Shown here piece after piece: positions 1-8,870 of a DNA stretch of 13,231 nt (the first letter of the stretch is position 1; each line of letters starts with the position of its first letter). Position numbers and translations under genes: made by a program. The stretch covers positions 1 to 13,231 of the forward strand of contig JAPLNJ010000583.1 in the NCBI GenBank assembly GCA_026692885.1. The letters are read 5' to 3'. The notes beneath the pieces were generated by a model that saw only the letters and a list, made by a program, of their open reading frames with translations, searched no databases and was not told the DNA's origin. The DNA comes from Planctomycetota bacterium (GTDB taxonomy: Bacteria > Planctomycetota > Planctomycetia > Pirellulales > Pirellulaceae).

Positions 1-91
1 CCAGCAGGCTCGCAAAACTAATCGTCCGCGTCCCCGAATCCTCCGCCACCGACGATAGGCCGTCGTTGACACCCGTCGGCGCGTCGTTGAC
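1..91 (-). repeat. Cadherin-repeat direct repeat, copy 1
   Basis: Aligns without gaps to 325-415 (offset 324 bp, 108 codons) with about 8 mismatches in 91 bp. It encodes the linker and first strands of a cadherin-like repeat (VNDAPTGVNDGLSS, then AEDSG and TISFASLL). The repeat unit continues past the window edge. Confidence 0.85.
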
Positions 92-3000
92 TTCCGTGAC
101 CGTAAAGTTGACTGTCGCCGTACTGGTCAAGAAAGCGTTCAGCCCGTTGGTCGTGCCGTTGTCCTGTAGCGTGTACACGAAGCTGGCCGGCCCGTTAAAG
201 TCCTCCGTCGGCGTGAATTCCACGTTCGTCCCGTTGAGCGTCACCGCCCCGCCCACCGCGCTGCCGACCGCCGTGATTGTCAGCATCTGACCGCTCTCGT
301 TCGCCGGACCCGCTGAGTCGTTGGCCAGCAGACTCGCAAAGCTAATCGTCCGCTTCCCCGAATCCTCCGCGATGGACGACAGTCCGTCGTTGACACCCGT
401 CGGCGCGTCGTTGACCGCCGTGACCGTGATCGTAAACGTTTGCAGGAACCCGCCGTTATCCTCGGCCGTACTCAAGTTTCCATCCAGACCGCCGTCGGTG
501 ACCGTGACCGTGATCGTGGCCGTCCCGTTCTGGTTGGCTACGGGCGTGTAGGACAGGGAACCGGTTGTATTGGGCGACGTGTAGGTCACGGTCGGGTTGG
601 GAATCAAGCCCACGTTGCTGCTCGCCGCCGTAATCTGCAATGGCTGTGACTCGCCACCGCCAGCCGAGATTCCACCCAGGTTCACCGTCTGCTGTCCGGC
701 GTCTTCCTGGATGGCTGCCGGATCAGGAATCGGGGCCAGTGTTGGCGCGTCGTTCACCGCAGTCACGGTCACGGAAGCCACTTCGGTCGCCGTACTGAAA
801 GCGGTGATTCCGCCGTTGGATGACGTGCTCGCGGTGCCGCCGTTGGTGCCGCTGGTCTGGTCCCAGGCGCGGAACGTAATGCTGCCGGTCGAGTTGCCGC
901 TGTAATTCAGGTTGGGAACAAATCGAACCCGAGTGTTGGCGTCATCCGCCAACAGCCGTGAACTGGAGGAGCTAGGCGATCCGAACGGCGTCCACGAAGT
1001 TCCGCCAGCTGTAGAGAACTGCCATGTACCGTTGGTGTTGGTCACCGCGGTGACCGCGATGCCTTCCAGAGCGCCGGCATCGACGTCGGCGATGCGGTCG
1101 CCGCCGGCACTGGCGATGATCTGGGAGACCAGCGTGCCGGCGCCCACCGGATCGTCTTCGGGAATGGCATCCAGCATCATCGTCCCGCTGTTGTCCAGAA
1201 CGGGCGCATCGTTGACCGGGGTGACCGTGATAGTTGCCGTCGCGACGCCGGTGCTATACGCCGTGGTGCCGCCGGTAGCTCCCGCGCCGCTCAGGTCTGC
1301 CGTGCCTCCCGCCGTCCCCGTCGTGCGATCCCAGGCCCGGTAGCTCACCGTGGCAGTTCCGTTGTAGTTGGTGTTGGGCACGAAGCGGAGCTTGTCGGTA
1401 TCGCGCAGCAGACGGGCCGAGGTTTCGGAGACGGTCCCGAATGCCGTCCAGGCGCTGCCGATGTAGTACTGCCAGATACCATTGGCCGTCCCGGTCAAGC
1501 CGACGACGGCAATCCCCTTCAAGGCTCCGCTGTCCACATCGGTGATGCCTGCGTTGGCGAAGCTCGCCACCGTGTCGCCTGCTGGCGCTGTGGTGTCCTC
1601 GGCGATGGCCGTCAAGGGCGAGTTGCCACTGGTAGCCAGCACCGGGGCGTCGTTGACCGCGCCCACCGTGACCTTCACTTGGACCGGAGTCCCCGAGGCC
1701 AGATCGCCATCCCAGGCCCGAATTGTAAACGCGTTCAGCGTCCCATTGGCATCAGTCGCAGGCGTCCACAGCAAGCTTTCGCCACTGCTTAGGAGTGTGG
1801 TCTCGGCGGTCACCTGCACAACGCCCTTGGTCAGGGTCCCACTGGTGACGGTGCCGACTCGGAAGCTCAACGGATCGCCGTCCACATCCGCTTCATCCGC
1901 TGCTGCGGCCAAGGCGCTGTAGGAAATTGGATACCCCTGGTCCTCCGTACCTCCCGTTATCGTGACGACGGTCGTCAGAGTCGGGGCGTGGTTCAGCGGG
2001 AGAGCGTTGGCGCGGACACGCAGGTCATCCAAGGCGAAGCCGCCGGCATAGTAGCTGTTGTGATGGAACTTGATCTGCACGTCGTGGGTGTAGGTCAAGC
2101 CCAACGAATCCATGAGGAATGCATAGTGCTCGTAGGTGCTGGCGCCCGCGACGGTCAAGGCCGCCGGGGTCATCCATGCCGTACCGTTCGTGCTAAAGGA
2201 CACACTGAAGTCATCGGCGCGACCTCCGCCGCTGAACTCCTTCAGCCAGAAATCCAAGGCGACTCCCGTGGCCGGCGTGGACCCGTTGACGAGATCGACA
2301 TGAAGGACGGCGTCCTGGTAATAAGACGTCGAACCATGTGAGGTCGCGTCGTACATCTGTAGGGCATACGTGCCGTTGACAGGATTCGTCGCGAGAACGC
2401 TCAGGCTGCCGGAAGTGCAGGCGGCATTCCAGCCCGCTAAACTCCCAATGTCGCCGACTTCGAAACCCTGGACTACCTGTAAACTTAAGGCTGTCGTTGT
2501 GAGGTCAAACGCCCCGCTGTAGCCATCGCCCTGCAGCGCGTCGTTGTTCTGGTTCATCGCGTTGCCGGCCAAATCCAGCACGTTCGGGCCCACCGTAAGC
2601 GGGTAGTGCCCCGCCAACGCCTGCCCCGTGGCAAAGTTGATCGTGAACATCTTGTGATCGCCGCTATCCACGATCGGATTGGTCGCTGCCAAGGCCACGG
2701 AATTGCCGCCTGGCCCCGTCAACGTCACGTCCGCGGCTGTGAAGCTGGATGCATCCATCGGTTCGCTGAATGTGACATTGACGCTGCTGATCGGCCCGTT
2801 GACGCTCCCGATCGGCGTCTGCGAGATCACCCGCGGGCCGAACACGTCCAACCCCGTCGCCACGCGGATGTCGTCCCACGCCGCCGAACCCGTGTAGTAC
2901 GTGCTGTGCGTGAACTTGATCTGCGTGTCTTGGCTGTAGGTCAGATGCAGGGCGTCCAGGTCGAAGGCGTAGTGCTGGTACGTGGCGACGCTCATGGTGT

Positions 3001-6000
3001 TCTGCAACTGCGTCCACATCGTCCCACCGTCCACGCTGATCGACGCGATGCTGATGCTGTCCGACCCCGGTCCTTGTACCCAATAGTCCAACGTGACCCC
3101 CGTTTGGCCCGCCAGATCCATGTGCAGGACCGCGTCCCGATTTGTCCATTGGTTCCCTCCCCCGGACGCCTGCAAGGCATACCCGCCGCCATGCACCGGG
3201 CTGCTCACTACGCCGATCGTGCCGTAGGGACACACAAAGCTCCACCAGGCGCCCAGGCCACCAATCGTCCCCGCCTCAAACCCCTCCGAAATTGGCACCG
3301 CCGCCGACTGCGCACTTATGTCGAACGACCCGCTGTAGCCGTCGCCCTGCAAAGCGTCGCCGTTCTGATTCATCGCGTTGCCAGCCACGTCCAGCACGTT
3401 CGGACCCACCCCCAGCAGATAATGCCCGGCTAGGCCCTGGGGCGGAAACCGCACCGTCCAGGTCAGATTGTCCGTGCTGCTCACCGAGGTCGGCATGATC
3501 GCACCGCCGGCCGGGCCAATCAGGTTGGCTTGATTCAAGGGAAAGCTAGCGATCGGTTCGTTGAACATCACCTGGAAACTGGAAATCGGGCCGTTGAGCG
3601 ATCCCGTTGGTGTCTGCGACACGACCCGCGGGCCGAACACGTCCAACCCCGTCACCACGCGGATGTCGTCCCACGCCGCCGAACCCGCGTAGAACGTGCT
3701 GTGCGTGAACTTGATCTGCGTGTCGTGGCTGTAGGTCAGATGCAAGGCGTCCAGGTCGAAGGCGTAGTGCTGGTACGTGGCGACGCTCCAGGTGTTCTGC
3801 AACTGCGTCCACGTCGTCCCACCGTCCACGCTGATCGACGCGATGCTGATGCTGTCCGACCCCGGTCCTTGTACCCAATAGTCCAATGTGACGCCCGTTT
3901 GGCCCACCAGATCCACGTGCAGGACCGCGTCCCGATTCGTCCATTGGTTGCCTCCCCCGGACGCCTGCAAGGCATACCCGCCGCCATGCACCGGGCTGCT
4001 CACTACGCCGATCGTGCCGTAGGGACACACAAAGCTCCAATAGGTATCCAGCGAGTCGACACTCCCGGACTCAAACGTCTCCGTCAGCGGCAGGGCTGCG
4101 ATCGTTCCGGACAACTCCAGAGTGTCGGCAAAGAAATCGCTGGTCTCACCGTTCGTCGAGTCACCGTCTTGATTCATCAGGTTGCCGACCGTGTCGGCAA
4201 CGTTTGGCCCGATCTCAATGCGGTATTGCCCAGGGAACACCAGCGCCGGAAACCGCACGACATAGGTCTGACTGTCTATCGCCGTCACGGAGGTGACTGA
4301 AAGGCTACGGCCAACGGGATCCCACATACGGACGTCGGAAGCGTCGAAGGTGGCGCTGGCGACGGGGCGATCGAAAGTCACTGAGAACTGGGAAACCGGG
4401 CCGTTCACCAGACCTGTGGGACTCATCGACCGCACCCAGGGACCCATGGGGATCGGAGGGTTTGCCCCGGTCCAAGAAATCCAGCGCGCGTAAGCCTTTC
4501 CGCCGCTCTGCCACTGAACGACGAAGTCTCCGTTGTCAGCCATCCCCACGTGCGGAGGGGCATCATCTACGGCGCCCCCCCCCTGACTAATCCACACGGG
4601 GTTGCCGACGCTCGACCCATCCGCCGCAAAACGCTGGGCCTGGACCTGGCTCACGATGACATTTGCGAACCGCCACGCTACCACAAAGCGGCCATCCGGT
4701 GACATGGCGATGCTCGGCTTCTCAGAACTGAGGAGATTCGCCACAAGCACTTCCTTCCCCAGCGGGTTTCCCAATGCGTCAAAACGCTTCATCCAGATGC
4801 GCCGTTGATTGCTCCAGACCACCTCGGACCACGTGACCACAAACGAACCGTCTGCCGCCACCGCCACGTTGGGATCCTGTCGTCCACTGCTGGCCGAGAC
4901 GCTGATGGCAAACGGTTCCCCCAACGGCTCACCGCTGGCGCTGTATCTACGCCCCACGATACCCGCCCCAGTTCCGTAGGGTCCGTCCCACACAAAGATG
5001 CTCGTCCCATCATCGGCCAGAGCCACCGCCTGATTGCCTGCGTTGGCTTGTGCATTGATGCGGAACGGCGCTCCCAGGGCGGTGCCATCGGCGCGGAACA
5101 GCCGTCCGTACAACCATCTTTGGTAAGACGCGTCGCAATCACGGAAAGCGATCACAAATGCGCCGGATTGATTCATGGCTACCCGCGCGGGGTCCGGAAA
5201 GTTCTGATTCGTCCAGGCGACAACACTATTCCGGCCCACCTCCCGACCGTAGGTGTCAAACAATTGGTAACCGATCCAGTTGTCGGTGCTGTTCTTGTGC
5301 TGCGTATAGACCAGCACGCCGTTGATACCGTTGACCGCGACGTCAGGACTCGACAGGGAATAGCTCTCGATGATGTCGACGGGAATGGAATGATACGGGC
5401 CCGATGACACGCCTTGGGTGTCAAATTCGCCGACCATGATCTGGGGATAGGCGAAGGGGCTGATCACGGCTTGATCAGGATAGATCACGACCGCTGTCCC
5501 GTCCGGGCGGACGTCCAACTGTTCCGCACCTTCCAACTGCCGGATGTCGCTGGCGAACTCGATCGTGAAGGGGATGACCTGGTCTAGGCCGCCGTTGAGG
5601 GGATTGCCGGTCGGATCGGCCAGTCCGTTCGTACCGTCCAACGTCAAGTGGTAATGGCCGATTGGCAGTCGGGTGCCGGGCGCTGTGAATGTCAATTTGG
5701 CTTCGCGAGCGTCGTCGTTGTAGTTCACGGCGACCGTGTAGGCCACGTCGTCAACGGGGTCCGCGGGGTTGGCACCGTCTTCCACCAAGCGATAATTCGC
5801 GGGGTTCGCGGCTGCCGTGGCTGTCAGGGGTTCAGTGAAGCGAACCGTCAGCGAGGTGACGTCCCAGCCAGACGTAGTGGCTGGGGAGAAAAGGCTCGCC
5901 GTGGGACCGGTGATGTCGGTGACCGCGGCGGCGGCGAGGCGCGCGGCTTCCGCGTCGACGCGACCGAAGCCGTAGACCGTGTCTCGTCCCGGAGCGCCGA

Positions 6001-7777
6001 GATCCACGGCGGTCGAAGTGAGAACTTGATACAGTTCGGCGCGCGTGAGATGTGGGTTCACGTCCAGCAATAGGGCTGCCACGCCAGCGACGTGCGGGGC
6101 TGCCGCCGAAGTGCCTGGAAAATTCGGGAACACATCTGGGTCCTGCGGAATATCTCTGCCGAAAAACGTCGTGTTGGCGTTATCCGGGGCAACGACGTCA
6201 GGCTTCGGACGGACCTGCGGAGTCGTAAGACGGGTGCCCGCCGGGTCGAAATAAATGGTCGCGTCACCCCAGGAACTGTACGGCTCGATGTTGTCCGGGC
6301 TGTAGTAGGGCACGGCTCCTACAGCAATCGCACCGGCCGCAGCCGCATGGCCGTGGACGGTACCCGAATGCGTTGCGTACTCGTCGATCGTGCCGACGTC
6401 GCTGTTGGTGCTCAACACGTACTGGATTTGCGAGGTCCCACTTCCGGCAACGCGTTGAATTTCCACTTGGTAGATCCCTGCCCCGCTGCCCTTCCAGGAG
6501 ACTACTTCCAAGGGTTGCTGCGTGGCGAGGTTGTTCGTCGTCCCCTTGCCAACCGTAGATAGGACTTCGACGCCCGCCGCATCGTAGACCCTGACCTGGA
6601 AATCGTGTGTCACGCCGTTGGTCGTGTAGAACGGGTCGTCCCACTGGAGGATGAGCGTCACCCGGTAATCGGCAGGGACGGTAATCTGCTGGCGGGTGTC
6701 GACCGCAGCCGCGGGGTCAAAGTCGTGAAAGCCGCTCCCAGCGTCGGTGAAGGTGGCCTTGTAGCTGCGATCGGCATCGTTTCCAGCGGCTGAAACATAG
6801 GTCACCCCGTAGGTATTGACCACGTCATCGACCGCCTGAGCCACGATGCCGTCTTGAAAGAATGGCTCCGTAAAATACACCACGTCATCACAAATGACAC
6901 GAGCACCTGCCTTGGCCAGTTCACGAATTCCCTGGGCGAAGGATGTCTCACTCTGGATTGCGGAATGATGCGCCAAGCGGGCCCCGGGCGCGACATCATG
7001 CACGATCTCGAGCATCGCTCGTCCCTCATCGTCAGGCGTGCCCTCGAAATCGATGATGGGGATTTCCAAGTATCGGTCGATGCTCGGCGGCAAGTCTGCT
7101 GTCCTTTGGGAGCCGCTAATCTCGAGAGCCGAGTCGCTCATGACCCCGACCAGCACAGGCGAACCATCGTAGTCCGGCTGGCCATCTTGGTCGGCGTCTA
7201 CCGCCCGCACCTTGTCGGCCTGCATGACGGCATCTCCTTGCGTCTGGACGCTCCCAGCAAAACGCATCGGCCGGTAGACAGGCGTCACGGACAGTACGCC
7301 AGGAAGTCTGGCAACGACCAAGAGATCGGCCGCGTCGAGCCAACCCTCGACAAGATGATAGGGTTCGTTCGTGGCGAGGACCTGGACGCCGAGTTGGTCC
7401 AACTGGGCCGCGACCGAGCTTGTCGGGCCGGTAGTCCACACATCCACGAGCGGTCGTCCCGCTGAGTCAAATTGCAGCGCGCTATCCGGCGCACCTAGCG
7501 TCTGAACACCATCTGTCGCGGGCGTTTGCAGGCTGGCCTCAGTCCGACGGAGACCCTCCACGATGAAGTCGCGGTAGTACGCCGCCAGATTCCCCTCGAC
7601 GTTGTCCGGCAGCTCGGACGTTCCCGGCGTCGTCCACGCGTCGGTCGGAAGCGGGCCAGTAAGGGACAAGAGTCGGCGATCTTCGAGCCCTTCGACTCCT
7701 AGACGGCGATGTTTCTGTGGACCATGCTCTCTTCGAACCGTCCACCGTCTTGCCCGCGATCGAGGATGGGTTGACAT
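1..7777 (-). CDS. Giant LEPR-XLL-type surface protein: subtilisin/sedolisin-like peptidase, propeller motifs, Ig/MAM modules and cadherin repeats (C-terminus off the left edge)
   Basis: The frame is open from ATG at 7777 to base 1, 2592 codons without a stop. The start is fixed by GGAGG seven bases upstream and by a LEPR-XLL-like motif (GLEDRRLLS) at about residues 29-37; no hydrophobic signal peptide is visible. Residues about 205-620 form an S8/S53-like peptidase: Asp215 (GVMSDSA), Glu251 (DEGRAM, at the subtilisin His position), Asn333 (SAAGND) and Ser557 (GTSAAAPH), with a beta-rich insert at about 340-455. Next come an Ig-like segment (about 620-750), seven propeller-type motifs such as VAVAADGSFVVTW (about 755-1095), three repeats of Ig-like (Big_5-type) plus MAM-like beta-sandwich (about 1110-1925), and cadherin-like repeats joined by NDAP linkers from about 1926 onward. 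It is probably a secreted or cell-surface adhesin-protease; substrate and anchoring are unknown. The frame is certain, the peptidase assignment strong, the other domain names approximate. Confidence 0.95.
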   Translation of the reverse strand, partial: MSTHPRSRARRWTVRREHGPQKHRRLGVEGLEDRRLLSLTGPLPTDAWTTPGTSELPDNVEGNLAAYYRDFIVEGLRRTEASLQTPATDGVQTLGAPDSALQFDSAGRPLVDVWTTGPTSSVAAQLDQLGVQVLATNEPYHLVEGWLDAADLLVVARLPGVLSVTPVYRPMRFAGSVQTQGDAVMQADKVRAVDADQDGQPDYDGSPVLVGVMSDSALEISGSQRTADLPPSIDRYLEIPIIDFEGTPDDEGRAMLEIVHDVAPGARLAHHSAIQSETSFAQGIRELAKAGARVICDDVVYFTEPFFQDGIVAQAVDDVVNTYGVTYVSAAGNDADRSYKATFTDAGSGFHDFDPAAAVDTRQQITVPADYRVTLILQWDDPFYTTNGVTHDFQVRVYDAAGVEVLSTVGKGTTNNLATQQPLEVVSWKGSGAGIYQVEIQRVAGSGTSQIQYVLSTNSDVGTIDEYATHSGTVHGHAAAAGAIAVGAVPYYSPDNIEPYSSWGDATIYFDPAGTRLTTPQVRPKPDVVAPDNANTTFFGRDIPQDPDVFPNFPGTSAAAPHVAGVAALLLDVNPHLTRAELYQVLTSTAVDLGAPGRDTVYGFGRVDAEAARLAAAAVTDITGPTASLFSPATTSGWDVTSLTVRFTEPLTATAAANPANYRLVEDGANPADPVDDVAYTVAVNYNDDAREAKLTFTAPGTRLPIGHYHLTLDGTNGLADPTGNPLNGGLDQVIPFTIEFASDIRQLEGAEQLDVRPDGTAVVIYPDQAVISPFAYPQIMVGEFDTQGVSSGPYHSIPVDIIESYSLSSPDVAVNGINGVLVYTQHKNSTDNWIGYQLFDTYGREVGRNSVVAWTNQNFPDPARVAMNQSGAFVIAFRDCDASYQRWLYGRLFRADGTALGAPFRINAQANAGNQAVALADDGTSIFVWDGPYGTGAGIVGRRYSASGEPLGEPFAISVSASSGRQDPNVAVAADGSFVVTWSEVVWSNQRRIWMKRFDALGNPLGKEVLVANLLSSEKPSIAMSPDGRFVVAWRFANVIVSQVQAQRFAADGSSVGNPVWISQGGGAVDDAPPHVGMADNGDFVVQWQSGGKAYARWISWTGANPPIPMGPWVRSMSPTGLVNGPVSQFSVTFDRPVASATFDASDVRMWDPVGRSLSVTSVTAIDSQTYVVRFPALVFPGQYRIEIGPNVADTVGNLMNQDGDSTNGETSDFFADTLELSGTIAALPLTETFESGSVDSLDTYWSFVCPYGTIGVVSSPVHGGGYALQASGGGNQWTNRDAVLHVDLVGQTGVTLDYWVQGPGSDSISIASISVDGGTTWTQLQNTWSVATYQHYAFDLDALHLTYSHDTQIKFTHSTFYAGSAAWDDIRVVTGLDVFGPRVVSQTPTGSLNGPISSFQVMFNEPIASFPLNQANLIGPAGGAIMPTSVSSTDNLTWTVRFPPQGLAGHYLLGVGPNVLDVAGNAMNQNGDALQGDGYSGSFDISAQSAAVPISEGFEAGTIGGLGAWWSFVCPYGTIGVVSSPVHGGGYALQASGGGNQWTNRDAVLHMDLAGQTGVTLDYWVQGPGSDSISIASISVDGGTMWTQLQNTMSVATYQHYAFDLDALHLTYSQDTQIKFTHSTYYTGSAAWDDIRVATGLDVFGPRVISQTPIGSVNGPISSVNVTFSEPMDASSFTAADVTLTGPGGNSVALAATNPIVDSGDHKMFTINFATGQALAGHYPLTVGPNVLDLAGNAMNQNNDALQGDGYSGAFDLTTTALSLQVVQGFEVGDIGSLAGWNAACTSGSLSVLATNPVNGTYALQMYDATSHGSTSYYQDAVLHVDLVNGSTPATGVALDFWLKEFSGGGRADDFSVSFSTNGTAWMTPAALTVAGASTYEHYAFLMDSLGLTYTHDVQIKFHHNSYYAGGFALDDLRVRANALPLNHAPTLTTVVTITGGTEDQGYPISYSALAAAADEADVDGDPLSFRVGTVTSGTLTKGVVQVTAETTLLSSGESLLWTPATDANGTLNAFTIRAWDGDLASGTPVQVKVTVGAVNDAPVLATSGNSPLTAIAEDTTAPAGDTVASFANAGITDVDSGALKGIAVVGLTGTANGIWQYYIGSAWTAFGTVSETSARLLRDTDKLRFVPNTNYNGTATVSYRAWDRTTGTAGGTADLSGAGATGGTTAYSTGVATATITVTPVNDAPVLDNSGTMMLDAIPEDDPVGAGTLVSQIIASAGGDRIADVDAGALEGIAVTAVTNTNGTWQFSTAGGTSWTPFGSPSSSSSRLLADDANTRVRFVPNLNYSGNSTGSITFRAWDQTSGTNGGTASTSSNGGITAFSTATEVASVTVTAVNDAPTLAPIPDPAAIQEDAGQQTVNLGGISAGGGESQPLQITAASSNVGLIPNPTVTYTSPNTTGSLSYTPVANQNGTATITVTVTDGGLDGNLSTAEDNGGFLQTFTITVTAVNDAPTGVNDGLSSIAEDSGKRTISFASLLANDSAGPANESGQMLTITAVGSAVGGAVTLNGTNVEFTPTEDFNGPASFVYTLQDNGTTNGLNAFLTSTATVNFTVTEVNDAPTGVNDGLSSVAEDSGTRTISFASLL
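325..415 (-). repeat. Cadherin-repeat direct repeat, copy 2
   Basis: Partner of 1-91. Further NDAP linkers lie near 750, 1215 and 1655, with NHAP near 1990, so five complete cadherin-like repeats and the start of a sixth are visible, about 108-153 residues each. The two longest (about 755-1655) share the pattern DVD.GAL.GIAV and FVPN.NY.G. Confidence 0.85.
2830..3244 (-). repeat. Internal 415-bp repeat, copy 1 (MAM-like module)
   Basis: This pairs with 3625-4039 at a constant offset of 795 bp (265 codons) with no indel. I counted about 14 mismatches in 415 bp, roughly 97% identity. It covers most of one MAM-like module, including the stretch ending in WDDIRV. Identity falls sharply outside both edges, which points to recent duplication or gene conversion rather than slow divergence of old repeats. 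Confidence 0.93.
3625..4039 (-). repeat. Internal 415-bp repeat, copy 2 (MAM-like module)
   Basis: Partner of 2830-3244, aligned without gaps. It encodes the first MAM-like module in protein order. A third, clearly older version of the same module lies at about 2000-2475 and shares the fold pattern (KFHHNSYYAG, DDLRV) but not close nucleotide identity. Confidence 0.93.
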
Positions 7778-8231
7778 TGATATTCCTCCACAATGTTTGT
7801 TTGCGTACCAGGGGAAACTTTTAGCCCGACGAGCAAATTACCCGCTGCCGTCGTCGCTGCGGTTGCGCGCGACATGCGCTGGGCTGGTAGGGATGTCAGG
7901 TCTGACGTAACTGCTCTTGGGACGCAATGGCGGTGCCGATCATAGTCCCACACACCGCGTCGCTTGGCCAGCCCCTACACTGCCAAACGTTTCGCGACGT
8001 GAAGCGGCGCGCTGTGCGGCGAGAATTTCCGAGAGAACTGAAACTTCGTTGACCAGCGTCGTGTCATTGAAGAATTCAGTTGTCACGGAAGGACCCGTTT
8101 TTTCCCGGTCACTGCTTCCCCACTCGCGCCCGACGCCCACTCGCGGATGGACACTTGCCGACACCGTTGCCTTGGGCTACCATCCGGGTGACAAATTTTC
8201 GTCTTGCTCCAGCTTGGCCTGCGATAGCACC
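7778..8231. promoter_or_regulatory. Divergent intergenic/promoter region (454 bp)
   Basis: This gene-free stretch separates the start of the giant minus-strand gene from the likely start of the sigma factor gene, so it should carry both promoters. Apart from the giant gene's ribosome binding site at its left end I found no convincing -35/-10 pair. A frame in phase with the sigma factor is open back to 7917, but its translation does not resemble a sigma factor and needs a TTG start. Confidence 0.6.
7783..7789 (-). promoter_or_regulatory. Ribosome binding site of the giant gene
   Basis: On the minus strand GGAGGAA precedes ATG, with seven bases between GGAGG and the start codon. It decides the start at 7777 over the TTG at 7793, which opens a different frame unrelated to the protein. 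Confidence 0.75.
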
Positions 8232-8840
8232 ATGCCGAATTCGTCACCGGAAAGCAGCGAGTCCGGAATCCCGTTGGACGCCGAACAGGTCGGTTTCCTG
8301 TTCGCGGACTCGTTTTCTGTGCTGGAAGGCTTCGTCCGCTGCAAACTGCGTGGCGATCCGCGTTGCGACGACGTCGTGCACGACATCCTGCAAGAGACGT
8401 ATCTAAGTGCGTGGAAGGAAATCCACCGCTTTCGTTGGCAGTCCCAGGAGCAAACGCTGGCGTGGCTGAGAGAGATCGCCAAGAACAAGGCGATCGACTG
8501 GCTCCGAAAGCCGAAGCCCGCGCACGAACTTCGGCTCGTGTCGTCCCCTGACCGCTCGTCCGCAGAGCCGGCGCCGACGATCGAGCCTTGCACCAGCGAT
8601 ACACCAAGTCGCGTGGCTGCACGCGCTGAGGCTCGCGCCGCAATGAGCGCAGCGTTGACTCAGCTCGATGCTCAGTGGCGGATCGCTATTGAGCTTAAGC
8701 ATTACGAAGGTCTTACCCGGCAAGCGATTGCGAAGAAAATGAACACGACGCCACATGCTGTCCGCGGGTATTTGCAGCGTGGGCGGGAAAAGTTGCGCGC
8801 CATCCTGGGGCGTGCCTCGTTGTACTTGAGTAGCAGCTAG
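8232..8840 (+). CDS. ECF-type RNA polymerase sigma factor
   Basis: A 202-aa sigma-70 family factor of typical ECF size. Region 2 spans about residues 22-93: the acidic 2.2 segment DDVVHDILQETYLSAW (residues 46-61) should contact the RNA polymerase clamp helices, and WLREIAKNKAIDWLRK follows. Region 4 spans about 138-193: a helix-turn-helix with LTRQAIAKKMNTTPHAVRGYL, expected to read the -35 element. The Ser/Pro-rich linker (about 94-137) is long for an ECF factor. ATG 8232 was chosen because homology-like sequence begins just after it; no clear Shine-Dalgarno precedes it, and an upstream TTG at 7917 would add 105 residues. The kinase gene follows after 30 bp, and no anti-sigma gene is seen. 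Sigma-kinase pairs are known in planctomycetes, so control by the kinase is likely but inferred. Confidence 0.9.
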   Translation: MPNSSPESSESGIPLDAEQVGFLFADSFSVLEGFVRCKLRGDPRCDDVVHDILQETYLSAWKEIHRFRWQSQEQTLAWLREIAKNKAIDWLRKPKPAHELRLVSSPDRSSAEPAPTIEPCTSDTPSRVAARAEARAAMSAALTQLDAQWRIAIELKHYEGLTRQAIAKKMNTTPHAVRGYLQRGREKLRAILGRASLYLSSS

Positions 8841-8857
8841 CGACGGACTCGCCGCTC

Positions 8858-8863
8858 GGGAGG
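8858..8863 (+). promoter_or_regulatory. Ribosome binding site of the kinase gene
   Basis: GGGAGG lies seven bases before ATG 8871, inside the 30-bp gap after the sigma factor stop. It supports the start and the two-gene operon. Confidence 0.8.
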
Positions 8864-8870
8864 TACTCAC

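Noticed and set aside
1..2000. Regularly spaced repeated segments that could suggest a CRISPR-like array
   Set aside because: The spacing is over 300 bp, the segments are in frame, and they encode NDAP linkers of cadherin-like repeats.
2606..4300. Long plus-strand frames (275 and 256 codons) and minus-strand frames in other phases
   Set aside because: They lie opposite or out of phase with the giant gene, are Arg/His/Pro-rich, and resemble each other only because they overlap the duplicated 415-bp block.
7539..7793. Minus-strand frame from TTG 7793 with the same ribosome binding site region
   Set aside because: It is out of phase with the peptidase frame, ends after 84 codons, and its translation is the giant gene read in the wrong frame.
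8035..8060. GAACT followed about 18 bases later by GTC, resembling an ECF autoregulated promoter
   Set aside because: The match is too short and common in GC-rich DNA to claim without transcription start data or conservation.
8083..8870. Several minus-strand frames opposite the sigma factor gene
   Set aside because: They are shadows of a GC-rich coding region; the plus-strand frame carries clear sigma region 2 and 4 motifs.
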